From Rhizobium sp. Root482 (GTDB lineage Bacteria; Pseudomonadota; Alphaproteobacteria; Rhizobiales; Rhizobiaceae), in the NCBI RefSeq assembly GCF_001426565.1, contig NZ_LMFA01000005.1, positions 79,718 to 143,717 of the forward strand: DNA of 64,000 nucleotides. Direction: 5' to 3'. Shown here one piece after another: positions 16,513-25,028 of this stretch (the stretch's first letter is position 1; the number at the start of each line of letters is the position of its first letter). Below the pieces are notes generated by a model. The model searched no databases and was not told the origin of the DNA. It saw nothing but the letters and a program-made list of their open reading frames with translations. The position numbers and the translations under genes were made by a program.

Positions 16513-17679
16513 TCAGAGCGCGGCGATATAACCGGCCAGACGCTCCGCCGCGATGGCGATCCGGCCGGGATCGCGCAGGAAACAGGCGCGCATGAAGGGC
16601 GAACCGCCGGCGCCGAAGGCCGTGCCCGGCGCCAGGCCCACGCCGGTCTTGTCGACAATGTCGAGGGCGGCGGCGCGCACGTCGCTGACGCCGTCGATCT
16701 TCAGGAAGGCATAGAGCGCGCCATCCGGTTTCAGCGTCTCCACGCGATTGGTCGCAATCAGCGCATCGCAGAACAGGTTGCGAGAGAGCGTGGCCTTGGC
16801 GATATTCTCGCCGACAAAGGCGTCGCCCTCGTCAAGCGCCGCCACGGCACCCGCCTGGATGAATTGCGCCACGCCGGACGTGGAATACTGAATGAGGTTT
16901 TCGAGCACTTGGCCGATTGCCGGCGGCGCCACGATCCAGCCGGCGCGCCAGCCGGTCATCGACCAGTTCTTGGAAAAGGAATTGACGAACATTACCCGAT
17001 CGCCCTCCTCCATGATGTCGAGAAAGGAGGGTGCCCTTTCGCCGAGATAGTAGTAGCGCGCATAGATCTCGTCGGCGACGATCCACAGGCCGTGGCGGCG
17101 GGCGAGGTCGAGCATAGCCCGGAGATCGTCATGCGTCGCTGTCCAGCCGGTGGGATTGGAGGGCGTATTGACGAACAGCGCACGCGTCTTGCCGGTGATC
17201 GCCCGCTCGAAATCCGCAGGATCGAACTGCCATTTGCCGCCGCTGAAAGTCAGCGGCGCCGGGATCGCCCGCACGCCGGAAAGCTCGGCGCTGGCCGCGA
17301 AATTCGGCCAGGCCGGAGACAGGAAGACGATATCGTCGCCGGGCGAGGCGACCGCCTCGACGGCCAGCTTGATCGCCTGCATGCCGGAACCGGTGACATA
17401 GAAATTTTCCGGTGAGAGGGCCTTGTCGAAATGGCGCTGGTAATAGCGCGACAGGGCGTCTCGCAAGGGCGGGATGCCGCGCTGCCAGGTGTAGAAGGTC
17501 TCGCCATTGCCAAGCGATTGCTGGGCCGCCCGCGAAATGAAATCCGGCGTCGGCAGATCGCCCTCCCCCACCCAGAGCGGGATCAGTCCGTCGCGGCCGC
17601 GCGCATAGTTGACCACCTCGACGATGCCGCTTTCAGGCGCTGCAAGCGAACGGGGACTGAGGCTGGAAAGTAGGGTCAT
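16513..17679 (-). CDS. Class I/II pyridoxal-phosphate aminotransferase
   Basis: A 388-residue fold-type I aminotransferase of the aspartate aminotransferase family. The N-terminal LWVGEGDLPTPDFI, NTPSNPTGW, VADEIYARYYY and the lysine in SFSKNWSMTGWRAGW are the family blocks. It most likely acts on an amino acid, but the substrate (aspartate, aromatic or branched) cannot be told from these motifs. It is 93 bases upstream of galE on the same strand and downstream of mscL, so it may be read with either or alone. No sign of damage. Confidence 0.88.
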   Translation of the reverse strand: MTLLSSLSPRSLAAPESGIVEVVNYARGRDGLIPLWVGEGDLPTPDFISRAAQQSLGNGETFYTWQRGIPPLRDALSRYYQRHFDKALSPENFYVTGSGMQAIKLAVEAVASPGDDIVFLSPAWPNFAASAELSGVRAIPAPLTFSGGKWQFDPADFERAITGKTRALFVNTPSNPTGWTATHDDLRAMLDLARRHGLWIVADEIYARYYYLGERAPSFLDIMEEGDRVMFVNSFSKNWSMTGWRAGWIVAPPAIGQVLENLIQYSTSGVAQFIQAGAVAALDEGDAFVGENIAKATLSRNLFCDALIATNRVETLKPDGALYAFLKIDGVSDVRAAALDIVDKTGVGLAPGTAFGAGGSPFMRACFLRDPGRIAIAAERLAGYIAAL

Positions 17680-17792
17680 CGGCGGGCTCCTGTTGCCCGC
17701 CGCTTCTAGCGTTTTTTCAGATCACGATCACGCGATATTCGCTGACGGATCAATCGATTTCCGTGATGGATTCGGAGGTATCGAAGACCGCC

Positions 17793-18221
17793 TCAGACCC
17801 TCTGCGTCTTCAGGAGATCGCGGATTTCGGTGAGCAGCTGCACATCCACCGGCGGCGGTGCTGCCGGCTCCTCGTTCTGCTTCTTCTCCATGGTAACCCG
17901 CATCCTGTTGACGGCCTTGACCAGGAGGAAAATGATCCAGGCGAGGATGAGGAAATTCAGGACCACGGTGAGGAAATTGCCATAGGCAAAGACAGCGCCC
18001 TGTTCGCGGGCGGCGGCAAGCGAGGTGGCGGTCACGGTGCTGGAGAGCGGAAAGAAGAAGTTGGAAAAATCAAGCCCGCCGGTAATGGCGCCGACGACCG
18101 GCATGATGATGTCGTTGACCAGGGAATTGACGATCAGCGTGAAGGCGCCGCCAATAATGATACCGACGGCAAGGTCCATGACATTGCCCCTGGCGATAAA
18201 CGCCTTGAATTCATCCAGCAT
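17793..18221 (-). CDS. mscL: Large-conductance mechanosensitive channel
   Basis: A 142-residue MscL channel, which opens under membrane tension and releases solutes during sudden osmotic downshift. The N-terminus [24 protein letters not shown] is the conserved first transmembrane helix, followed by the periplasmic loop and a second helix ([17 protein letters not shown]), then the charged C-terminal helix. Length matches the family. It is divergent from the sensor kinase gene across 215 bases that should hold both promoters. ATG at 18221 is preceded by AAAGGAGAG. Confidence 0.96.
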   Translation of the reverse strand: MLDEFKAFIARGNVMDLAVGIIIGGAFTLIVNSLVNDIIMPVVGAITGGLDFSNFFFPLSSTVTATSLAAAREQGAVFAYGNFLTVVLNFLILAWIIFLLVKAVNRMRVTMEKKQNEEPAAPPPVDVQLLTEIRDLLKTQRV

Positions 18222-18436
18222 TGTTCTCTCCTTTGGTTTTGAAGTCCTGTCCGTGCATTCTGGATGCTAATCACTTTTTCCCGCATGTAAATCGCAAGAA
18301 TGCATGAACGGCAGAGCGAAAGGCGTGCGCCTGTCATTCTGGAAAGGTCCGTTCCTCTTTGACTTAAGGCTTATGGCCGTGCGATTTTCTTCACCGCCGT
18401 CTTGTCCTATGCTTGGGATCGGGACAAGGAGAGGAC

Positions 18437-21400
18437 ATGCTTTCAGGCTCGATCATTTTCGCAGCCGCCTTCGCCTATCTGCTTCTGCTGTTCGCGGTGG
18501 CAAGCTATGGTGATCGCAAGGCGCGGAAAACCGCTCCCGGCAAGGGCAGGCCGCTGGTCTATGCGCTCAGCCTGGCAATCTACTGCACCTCCTGGACCTA
18601 TTTCGGCGGGATCGGACTTGCCGCCGAGCGAGGGCTGGAATTTACCGGCATCTATATCGGCCCCATCTTGATGTTCACCATCGGCCTGCCGGTGCTTCGC
18701 CGCATCATCGCGCTTGCCAAGGCCCAGAAGCTGACGTCGGTGGCCGATTTCATCGCGGCGCGCTACGGCAAGAACCCGGCCGTCGCCGCCATCGTCGCGC
18801 TGATCTCGCTGGTCGGCGCCATTCCGTATATCGCCCTGCAGCTGAAAGCGGTCTCCAGTTCGGTCTCCGCGATAATCGATACCAGCGGCTACGGCATCGG
18901 CGCCGGCGAAAATTTCATCGACCTGCCGCTGCTCGTCACGCTGTTCCTCGCCTGCTTCGCCATCGTCTTCGGCACTCGCCACACCGATGCGACCGAGCAC
19001 CAGGACGGCCTTATCCTGGCGATCGCCATGGAATCGGTGGTCAAGCTCCTGGCGCTGGTCACCGGTGGCCTCTATGTCGTATTCTTCCTGTTTGACGGAC
19101 CGGGCGATCTCTGGGCAAAAGCGATCGCCAATGAACAGGTCATGTCGGCGCTGCAGTACAAGACGCCGATGTCGCGCTGGATCATGCTCGTCGTGCTTTC
19201 GGCCTTTGCCATCATCATGCTGCCGCGGCAATTCCATGTGACGGTCGTCGAGAACCGCACGGAAAAGGATCTACGCACCGCCGGCCTGCTGTTCCCGATC
19301 TATCTCCTCGCCATCAACCTGTTCGTGCTGCCCGTCGCCATCGGTGGCGTCCTTACGTTCGGCGGAAGCGGCGAGGCCGATCTCTACCTGCTGAAACTGC
19401 CGCTTGCGGCCAATATGCCGATCGTGGCGCTGATCACCTTCATCGGCGGCTTTTCCGCCGCCACCGCCATGGTCATCGTCGCCTCGGTGGCGCTGTCGAT
19501 CATGATCTCCAACGATATCGTCATGCCGGTCTTCATCAGGCGCAAGCTCACCGGCCATGGCGGCTCGCCTGATGTTACCGGCACGCTGCTGAACGTCCGG
19601 CGCACCGCGATCTTCGTCGTCCTGCTGCTCGGCTATGGCTATTATCGCTCCGCCGACATGAGCGCCGGTCTCGCTTCGCTGGGGCTCTTGTCCTTTGCCG
19701 CCGTCTCGCAGATGGCGCCCGCTTTTCTCGGCGGCCTCGTCTGGCGCCAGGCCAATGCACGCGGCGCCATCGCCGGCATGACGCTCGGCTTCGTCGTCTG
19801 GGCCTATCTTCTGTTCCTGCCGAGCCTCGGCGGACAGGACAATTCCCATGTCGCGACCACGGTGCTCGAATTCCTGTTTCCCTTTACCTCGGCCTTTTCC
19901 GGCCCAGATGCCGACCCGCTGGTCAATGCCTCGGCGCTCAGCCTTCTGGTCAATGCACTCGCCTATGTCATCGGTTCGCTCACCCGGGTGCCGAAGCCAC
20001 TGGAGCGGCTGCAGGCCGGCGTCTTCATTCACCGCAAATCGCGCACCGAAAAAGCCTTTCGCGGCCGCAAGACCAAGATCACCGTTCTCGACCTGAAAAC
20101 CACCATCGCCCGCTATCTCGGCGAGGAACGGATGAAGCGCTCCTTCCAGACCTATGAACGCCAGTCCGGCCGCTGGCTGGAAGATCATCAGCCCGCCGAC
20201 ATGGCATTGATCCAGTTTTCGGAGCAATTGCTCGGCAGCGCCATCGGCTCGTCCTCGGCACGCCTTGTCCTGTCGCTGGTGCTGCAGCGGCTCGATGACA
20301 CCTCCTCGGATACCGCCTGGCTTCTCGACCAGGCCTCCGAAGCCTTGCAATATAACCAGGACATGCTGCAGACGGCGCTGTCGCAGATGGACCAGGGTAT
20401 CGCCGTCTTCGACAGTTCCAATAATCTGATCATCTGGAACCGCCGCTTCCGCCAGCTTCTCGACCTGCCGGAAGCGGCCGGCCAGGTCGGCTTTCCGCTG
20501 GCCGATATCCTCGCCATCCTCACCCGGCGCGGCGATATCGGCAAGGAGGACGGAAAGGCGCTGGTGGCTGATTTCCTGACGCTCGACAAGCCGTTCCTGC
20601 TCGAACTCGCCGGCGGTGCGCGCATCATCGAGGTGCGCACCAATGCCATGCCCGACAAGGGCATCGTCACCACCTATACCGACATCTCCCGGCGCGTGGC
20701 CGCCGACATGGCGCTGAAGCAGGCAAACGAGACACTGGAACTGCGCGTCGCCGAGCGGACTGGCGAGCTCACCCGGGTCAACCGGGAGGTCGCCGAGGCG
20801 CGGGCGGCGGCGGAAGAGGCCAATATCGGCAAGACCCGCTTCTTTGCCGCCGTCGGCCACGACATCCTGCAGCCCCTGAACGCCGCACGGCTCTATTCGT
20901 CCTCGCTGGTGGAGCGGCTCGGCAGTTCGGAAAACAGTGCGCTGGTGCGCAATATCGATTCCTCGCTGGAATCGGTGGAATCGATCCTCGGCGCCGTCCT
21001 CGACATTTCCAGGCTCGATACCGGCGCGATGAAGCCGCGGCTGCAATCGGTTCCTCTCAACGACCTCCTGCGACGCATCGAAACGGACTTCGCGCCCGTC
21101 GCCCGCGCCGCCAATCTGAGGCTCAAGGTCATGCCGACCTCGCTCACCGTCCGCACGGATCCCAATCTCCTGCGGCGGCTCGTCCAGAACCTCGTCTCCA
21201 ACGCCATCAAATACACGCCGGCCGGCAAGGTGCTCGTGGGCGTCCGGCGCGAGGGCGGCAATGCGGTGATCCAGGTGATCGATTCGGGCATCGGCATTCC
21301 GCCTTCCAAATTTCGCACCGTCTTCAAGGAATTCGCCCGCCTCGACGAAGGCATCCGGACGGCCTCCGGCCTCGGTCTCGGCCTGTCGATCGTCGACCGC

Positions 21401-21940
21401 ATCTCGCGCGTTCTCAATCACGGGGTCGATCTGCAGTCGCAGCCGGCCAAGGGCACCCGCTTTCGGGTGACGATACCAATTGACAGCGCCGGCACTGACG
21501 CTGACGCTCCCAGGGCGACCTCCGCCGAGCTAATCCGCACGGCCGAGCCGCTGCACGGCCTGCGCGTCCTGTGCATCGACAACGAACCGCTCATTCTGGC
21601 GGGGATGAAGCTGTTGCTGGAAGGCTGGGGATGTACCGTCGTAACCGTTGCGTCTCTGCAACTATGGCAGGGAAGCCTGTCGGCGAATGACCAGCGGCCA
21701 AACGCAATCATCGCCGATTATCATCTTGAGGATGGAACCGGCCTTCAGGCGATCCGCGCGATGCGGGAGCATTTTGGCACCCCCATCCCCGCTTTGCTGG
21801 TCACCGCCGACCGTTCGCCCGAGGTTCGGGGCGCGGCGGAACGGGATGCCGTAGCACTGCAGAACAAGCCGGTCCGCCCCGCCTCGATGCGGGCATGGCT
21901 GACGCAATTGTCGATATCGACGAAGGCCGCAGCGGAATAG
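18437..21940 (+). CDS. Solute-symporter/histidine-kinase hybrid with receiver domain (CrbS-like)
   Basis: A 1167-residue membrane sensor kinase. Residues 1-500 form a sodium/solute symporter-like domain with about 13 helices. A PAS domain lies near 645-755 (MDQGIAVFDSSNNLIIWN), then a coiled coil, the HisKA helix with His808 in AVGHDILQPLNA, the ATPase domain (NAIKYTP, DSGIGIP, GLGLGLS), and a C-terminal receiver with acidic Asp1048 and phospho-acceptor Asp1094 (IIADYHLEDG). This order matches CbrA/CrbS-type kinases, which pair with NarL-type regulators such as the one at 22276-22923 to control acetate or amino-acid use. RBS AAGGAGAG supports ATG 18437. Confidence 0.93.
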   Translation: MLSGSIIFAAAFAYLLLLFAVASYGDRKARKTAPGKGRPLVYALSLAIYCTSWTYFGGIGLAAERGLEFTGIYIGPILMFTIGLPVLRRIIALAKAQKLTSVADFIAARYGKNPAVAAIVALISLVGAIPYIALQLKAVSSSVSAIIDTSGYGIGAGENFIDLPLLVTLFLACFAIVFGTRHTDATEHQDGLILAIAMESVVKLLALVTGGLYVVFFLFDGPGDLWAKAIANEQVMSALQYKTPMSRWIMLVVLSAFAIIMLPRQFHVTVVENRTEKDLRTAGLLFPIYLLAINLFVLPVAIGGVLTFGGSGEADLYLLKLPLAANMPIVALITFIGGFSAATAMVIVASVALSIMISNDIVMPVFIRRKLTGHGGSPDVTGTLLNVRRTAIFVVLLLGYGYYRSADMSAGLASLGLLSFAAVSQMAPAFLGGLVWRQANARGAIAGMTLGFVVWAYLLFLPSLGGQDNSHVATTVLEFLFPFTSAFSGPDADPLVNASALSLLVNALAYVIGSLTRVPKPLERLQAGVFIHRKSRTEKAFRGRKTKITVLDLKTTIARYLGEERMKRSFQTYERQSGRWLEDHQPADMALIQFSEQLLGSAIGSSSARLVLSLVLQRLDDTSSDTAWLLDQASEALQYNQDMLQTALSQMDQGIAVFDSSNNLIIWNRRFRQLLDLPEAAGQVGFPLADILAILTRRGDIGKEDGKALVADFLTLDKPFLLELAGGARIIEVRTNAMPDKGIVTTYTDISRRVAADMALKQANETLELRVAERTGELTRVNREVAEARAAAEEANIGKTRFFAAVGHDILQPLNAARLYSSSLVERLGSSENSALVRNIDSSLESVESILGAVLDISRLDTGAMKPRLQSVPLNDLLRRIETDFAPVARAANLRLKVMPTSLTVRTDPNLLRRLVQNLVSNAIKYTPAGKVLVGVRREGGNAVIQVIDSGIGIPPSKFRTVFKEFARLDEGIRTASGLGLGLSIVDRISRVLNHGVDLQSQPAKGTRFRVTIPIDSAGTDADAPRATSAELIRTAEPLHGLRVLCIDNEPLILAGMKLLLEGWGCTVVTVASLQLWQGSLSANDQRPNAIIADYHLEDGTGLQAIRAMREHFGTPIPALLVTADRSPEVRGAAERDAVALQNKPVRPASMRAWLTQLSISTKAAAE

Positions 21941-21986
21941 CCCGACAGGTTTCAACGATCCTCGTCAAACGGACACTGCCGGTCAT

Positions 21987-22151
21987 TTATCCGGCAAAGC
22001 GCTCCATCACGAAATTGGCCGGTGCGACGGCGGAATCCAATCGGCCTGTTTTCTGCAGGTTGTCACTATCGTTGTTGAAGGAAACGACGGCGAGAAAGCA
22101 ACCAATGCCGAGAACGAAGCCGAATGCGGCATAAGACAAACGGTTGAGCAT
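21987..22151 (-). CDS. 54-residue single-helix membrane or exported peptide
   Basis: A small gene read as MLNRLSYAAFGFVLGIGCFL and onward, with a strong AGGAG ribosome site seven bases before the ATG. Residues 5-24 form one hydrophobic helix after a short basic N-terminus, so it is an anchored or secreted peptide; the polar tail is about 30 residues. It lies between the end of the hybrid kinase (converging) and the NarL-type regulator (same strand, 124 bases upstream), so it could be cotranscribed with the regulator. I do not recognise the family. Confidence 0.6.
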   Translation of the reverse strand: MLNRLSYAAFGFVLGIGCFLAVVSFNNDSDNLQKTGRLDSAVAPANFVMERFAG

Positions 22152-22275
22152 GGCAGAACTCCTGTTCCGGTTTCATCTGCAACACGAAACAGTTCGTAAA
22201 GTTCCCTCCCGCTTGAACGGGATCGTCAATATTCTGGGCAGTTCTGAATATGGACCTTCAGGAGATCGCCCTAGC

Positions 22276-22923
22276 TCAAGCCGCCACCGCCGCGATCTTG
22301 CCAAGCTGGATCACCGCCTGCGTCCGGCTGTCGACATTGAGCTTCAGAAGAATGGCCGAGACATGGGCCTTGATGGTCGCCTCCGAAACGCCGAGCTCAT
22401 AGGCGATCTGCTTGTTGAGCAGGCCCTCGGCCAGCATGCCGAGCACACGCGATTGCTGGGGCGTGAGCGTCTGCAGCCGCTGCAGCAGGGCCGCCACGTC
22501 GGGCTCATGTTCCATGCCGTACTGGAACCCCGGCGGGGTGAAGATATCGCCTGAAATCACCGTATCGATCCCCTTGCGGATTTCCTCGATGCCGGCGGAT
22601 TTGGAGAGGAAACCGCAGGCCCCGAGATCAAGGGCGCGCTGGATCGTCGCCGGATCGTCATGGGCGGACACGATCATGACCGGCAGGCTTTGGAATTCGG
22701 CCCTGAGCGCAATCAGGCCGGACAGGCCGCTGACGCCGGGCATTGTGAGGTCGAGCAGCATCAGGTCGGCCGAGGCGGTATCGATCGCCGCCTGGCGCGC
22801 CGAAGCGAAATCCCCGGCCTCTACGATCTGCGGATTGCCGACCATGCCGGCGAGCGCCTGGCGCATGGCGCCGCGAAACAGCGGATGATCGTCCGCGATG
22901 ATGATGGTCAATCCTGATGTCAT
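22276..22923 (-). CDS. NarL/LuxR-family response regulator (CrbR-like)
   Basis: A 215-residue two-component regulator. The receiver domain shows the acidic pair D11-D12, phospho-acceptor Asp58 in MLLDLTMPG, and Lys108 in GFLSKSAG. The C-terminal LuxR-type helix-turn-helix is LTPQQSRVLGMLAEGLLNKQIA through SEATIKAHVSAIL, residues about 150-195. It faces the hybrid kinase gene and is probably its phosphorylation partner, as in CrbS/CrbR acetate-switch systems; that pairing is inferred. I start at 22923 because GGGAG lies at the right spacing, not at 22938. Confidence 0.92.
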   Translation of the reverse strand: MTSGLTIIIADDHPLFRGAMRQALAGMVGNPQIVEAGDFASARQAAIDTASADLMLLDLTMPGVSGLSGLIALRAEFQSLPVMIVSAHDDPATIQRALDLGACGFLSKSAGIEEIRKGIDTVISGDIFTPPGFQYGMEHEPDVAALLQRLQTLTPQQSRVLGMLAEGLLNKQIAYELGVSEATIKAHVSAILLKLNVDSRTQAVIQLGKIAAVAA

Positions 22924-22998
22924 GGCGCTCCCTCCCAAGAGCCCGGCGCGCCGGCAAACCCTCCCGTTCGCCGCGCTCGGATGGATCGCCGGATACCG

Positions 22999-23436
22999 TC
23001 AGGTCTTTTGAGGACTCTCGGGCACCGTATCGGACGGCGACCGCTCCTCGCCCTCCAGATCCTTCACAATTCCCATGAAACTGCGCATCATTCTTTCCAT
23101 GATGCCCATCGTCTGGTCAATCTCTTCCTTCGTGGGAAGGCGCGGTTTCACGCTCGCCTGGCCCTCTTCAACGGCTTTTTCCAGTGTTTCGACGCGCTTG
23201 GTCAGGAGATCCAGCTCCAGTTCAAAGGCAGTGCGCTCGTCGGCCGCCATCCGGCAGACGATATCGCCCTGCGTCTCCCGGCAAAGCGAAACCTCGCCCG
23301 TCTGGGTGTCGAGCCGGGCAAGGCCGTTCTCGGTTTTCTGCATGGCATAGCGGCCAGGCGCCGGCTCCTGGGCAAACGCGCCAGGCACGATCGACAAACC
23401 GCCCAGGAGCAGGACCGGCATCAATATCCTGTTCAT
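22999..23436 (-). CDS. Exported hypothetical protein with coiled coil
   Basis: A 145-residue protein with a clear signal peptide (MNRILMPVLLLGGLSIVPGA, probable cut after AFA) followed by a mature part that begins QEPAPGRYAMQKTENG. That segment has a Cys pair (SLCRETQGDIVC), and then comes a predicted helical coiled coil (ELELDLLTKRVETLEKAVEEG). A Met-rich amphipathic stretch (IMERMMRSFMGI) follows. Its function is unknown; similar short periplasmic proteins are common in Rhizobiaceae. AAGGGGAG lies upstream of ATG 23436. It is 75 bases upstream of, or cotranscribed after, nothing obvious, and it points away from the DUF952-pyrD pair. Confidence 0.75.
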   Translation of the reverse strand: MNRILMPVLLLGGLSIVPGAFAQEPAPGRYAMQKTENGLARLDTQTGEVSLCRETQGDIVCRMAADERTAFELELDLLTKRVETLEKAVEEGQASVKPRLPTKEEIDQTMGIMERMMRSFMGIVKDLEGEERSPSDTVPESPQKT

Positions 23437-23566
23437 CGCACTCTCCCCTTGATTAAAACCAGGCGCCATTGCCGAAATCCCATCCGATGCGCCGCTTGCC
23501 GGTGGACATTTACCCGGGATTTTGGCAATCCCGGCAGACAGATCGTCCAGCCCCGGAGCCGTCGCC

Positions 23567-23911
23567 ATGAGCATCATCTATAAAATCGTTCCGGCAAGTC
23601 TATGGCAGGATGCGCAGAATTCTGGAGAATTCAAGGGTGCTGCGGTCGATCTCTCGGACGGCTTCATCCATTTCTCAACGGCCGAGCAAGCCGGGGAAAC
23701 CGCGGCGCGTCATTTTGCCGGCCAGGAAGGCCTGCTGCTGGTGGCCGTCGATGGGGAGGCGCTCGACGAGCGCCTGGTCTATGAGCCCTCGCGTGGCGGG
23801 GCGCTTTTTCCCCATCTCTATGGGCCCCTGCCCCTTGAGGCGGTGCTCTGGCAAAAGCCGCTGCCGCTCGGGGCCGACGGCCTGCACCGGTTTCCGGAGC
23901 TTACCCGATGA
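23567..23911 (+). CDS. DUF952 family protein
   Basis: A 114-residue DUF952 protein. The start IYKIVPASLWQDAQ, then FKGAAVDLSDGFIHFSTAEQ, LLLVAVDGEAL and LFPHLYGPLPLEAV are the conserved blocks of the family. The fold resembles ADP-ribosyl transferase-like proteins, but no reaction is established. Its stop overlaps the pyrD start as ATGA, a gene order often seen in rhizobia, which suggests cotranslation but does not by itself link it to pyrimidine synthesis. Confidence 0.88.
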   Translation: MSIIYKIVPASLWQDAQNSGEFKGAAVDLSDGFIHFSTAEQAGETAARHFAGQEGLLLVAVDGEALDERLVYEPSRGGALFPHLYGPLPLEAVLWQKPLPLGADGLHRFPELTR

Positions 23912-24993
23912 TCGACGTTTTTCAGTCGCTTGCCCGCCGCGGGCTTTTCCTGATCGATCCCGAAACCGCCCATGGATTGACCATCAAGGCGCTGAAGACC
24001 GGCCTTGCGCCCAGCTGCGCCGCCCCGGGCGATCCGCGCCTGGCGCAGACCGTGGCCGGCCTCGCCTTTGCCAATCCCATCGGCATGGCGGCAGGCTACG
24101 ACAAGAATGCGGAAGTGCCGGAAGCGCTGCTGCGGCTCGGCTTCGGCTTCACCGAGATCGGCACGGTTACGCCGAAACCGCAGGCCGGCAACGACAAGCC
24201 GCGGCTGTTCCGGCTGGTCGAGGACGAAGCGGTGATCAACCGTCTCGGCTTCAACAATGAGGGCCACGACACAGCACTCCGGCGCCTGCGCGGCTGCGAC
24301 CGCTCCGCCCTGATCGGCGTCAATATCGGCGCCAACAAGGACAGCGCCGACCGCGTGGCCGACTATGTCGCCGGCATTCGCGCCTTCTCCTCGGTCGCCC
24401 GCTATTTCACCGTCAATATTTCCTCGCCCAACACGCCGGGCCTGCGCGACCTGCAGGCACGCGACAGCCTTGCAGCGCTGCTCTCCGCCGTCCTGTCCGC
24501 CAGAAGTGAGGAAGCGGCCGTTTCGGGCAAGCGCGTGCCGGTATTCCTCAAGATCGCGCCGGATCTCACCGAAGACGGCATGGACGATATCGCAGCGGTG
24601 GCGCTTGCGCATGATCTCGACGGCCTGATCGTTTCCAACACGACCCTGTCGCGCGAAGGTCTCAGGGACCGGAAACAGGCAGGCGAAAGCGGCGGACTTT
24701 CCGGAAAGCCGCTCTTTGCTGCATCGACGATCGTCCTTGCCAAAATGCGCAAGCGCCTCGGCCCGGACATGCCGATCATCGGCGTCGGCGGCGTTTCGTC
24801 GGCCGAGACTGCGGCGGAGAAGATCCGGGCCGGCGCCAATCTCGTCCAGCTCTATTCCTGCATGGTCTATGAGGGGCCGGCGCTGCCGGGCCGGATCGTA
24901 CGCGGCCTGTCGCAAATCTGCGACCGCGAGGGACTGGCCTCGATCGGCGATATCCGCGGCAGCCGCACCGATCACTGGGCGGCACAGGGATGA
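23908..24993 (+). CDS. pyrD: Dihydroorotate dehydrogenase (quinone), class 2
   Basis: A 361-residue FMN enzyme that oxidises dihydroorotate to orotate with ubiquinone, the fourth step of UMP synthesis, at the inner face of the membrane. The N-terminal helix region (FQSLARRGLFLIDPETAHGLTIKALK) is the membrane-contact extension of class 2 enzymes. MAAGYDKNAEVP, NRLGFNNEG, VNISSPNTPGLRDLQ with the catalytic Ser, and IGVGGVSSAETAAEKIRAGA are the FMN and substrate blocks. Length is normal. It is translationally coupled to DUF952. Confidence 0.96.
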   Translation: MIDVFQSLARRGLFLIDPETAHGLTIKALKTGLAPSCAAPGDPRLAQTVAGLAFANPIGMAAGYDKNAEVPEALLRLGFGFTEIGTVTPKPQAGNDKPRLFRLVEDEAVINRLGFNNEGHDTALRRLRGCDRSALIGVNIGANKDSADRVADYVAGIRAFSSVARYFTVNISSPNTPGLRDLQARDSLAALLSAVLSARSEEAAVSGKRVPVFLKIAPDLTEDGMDDIAAVALAHDLDGLIVSNTTLSREGLRDRKQAGESGGLSGKPLFAASTIVLAKMRKRLGPDMPIIGVGGVSSAETAAEKIRAGANLVQLYSCMVYEGPALPGRIVRGLSQICDREGLASIGDIRGSRTDHWAAQG

Positions 24994-25028
24994 TTTGAAA
25001 GGCCGAAGGCGATCTCCGGCCTGCCGGC

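Noticed and set aside
19271..21421. 716-codon minus-strand frame opposite the hybrid kinase
   Set aside because: Arg/Asp/Gly-rich without motifs, and fully inside a gene with clear domains.
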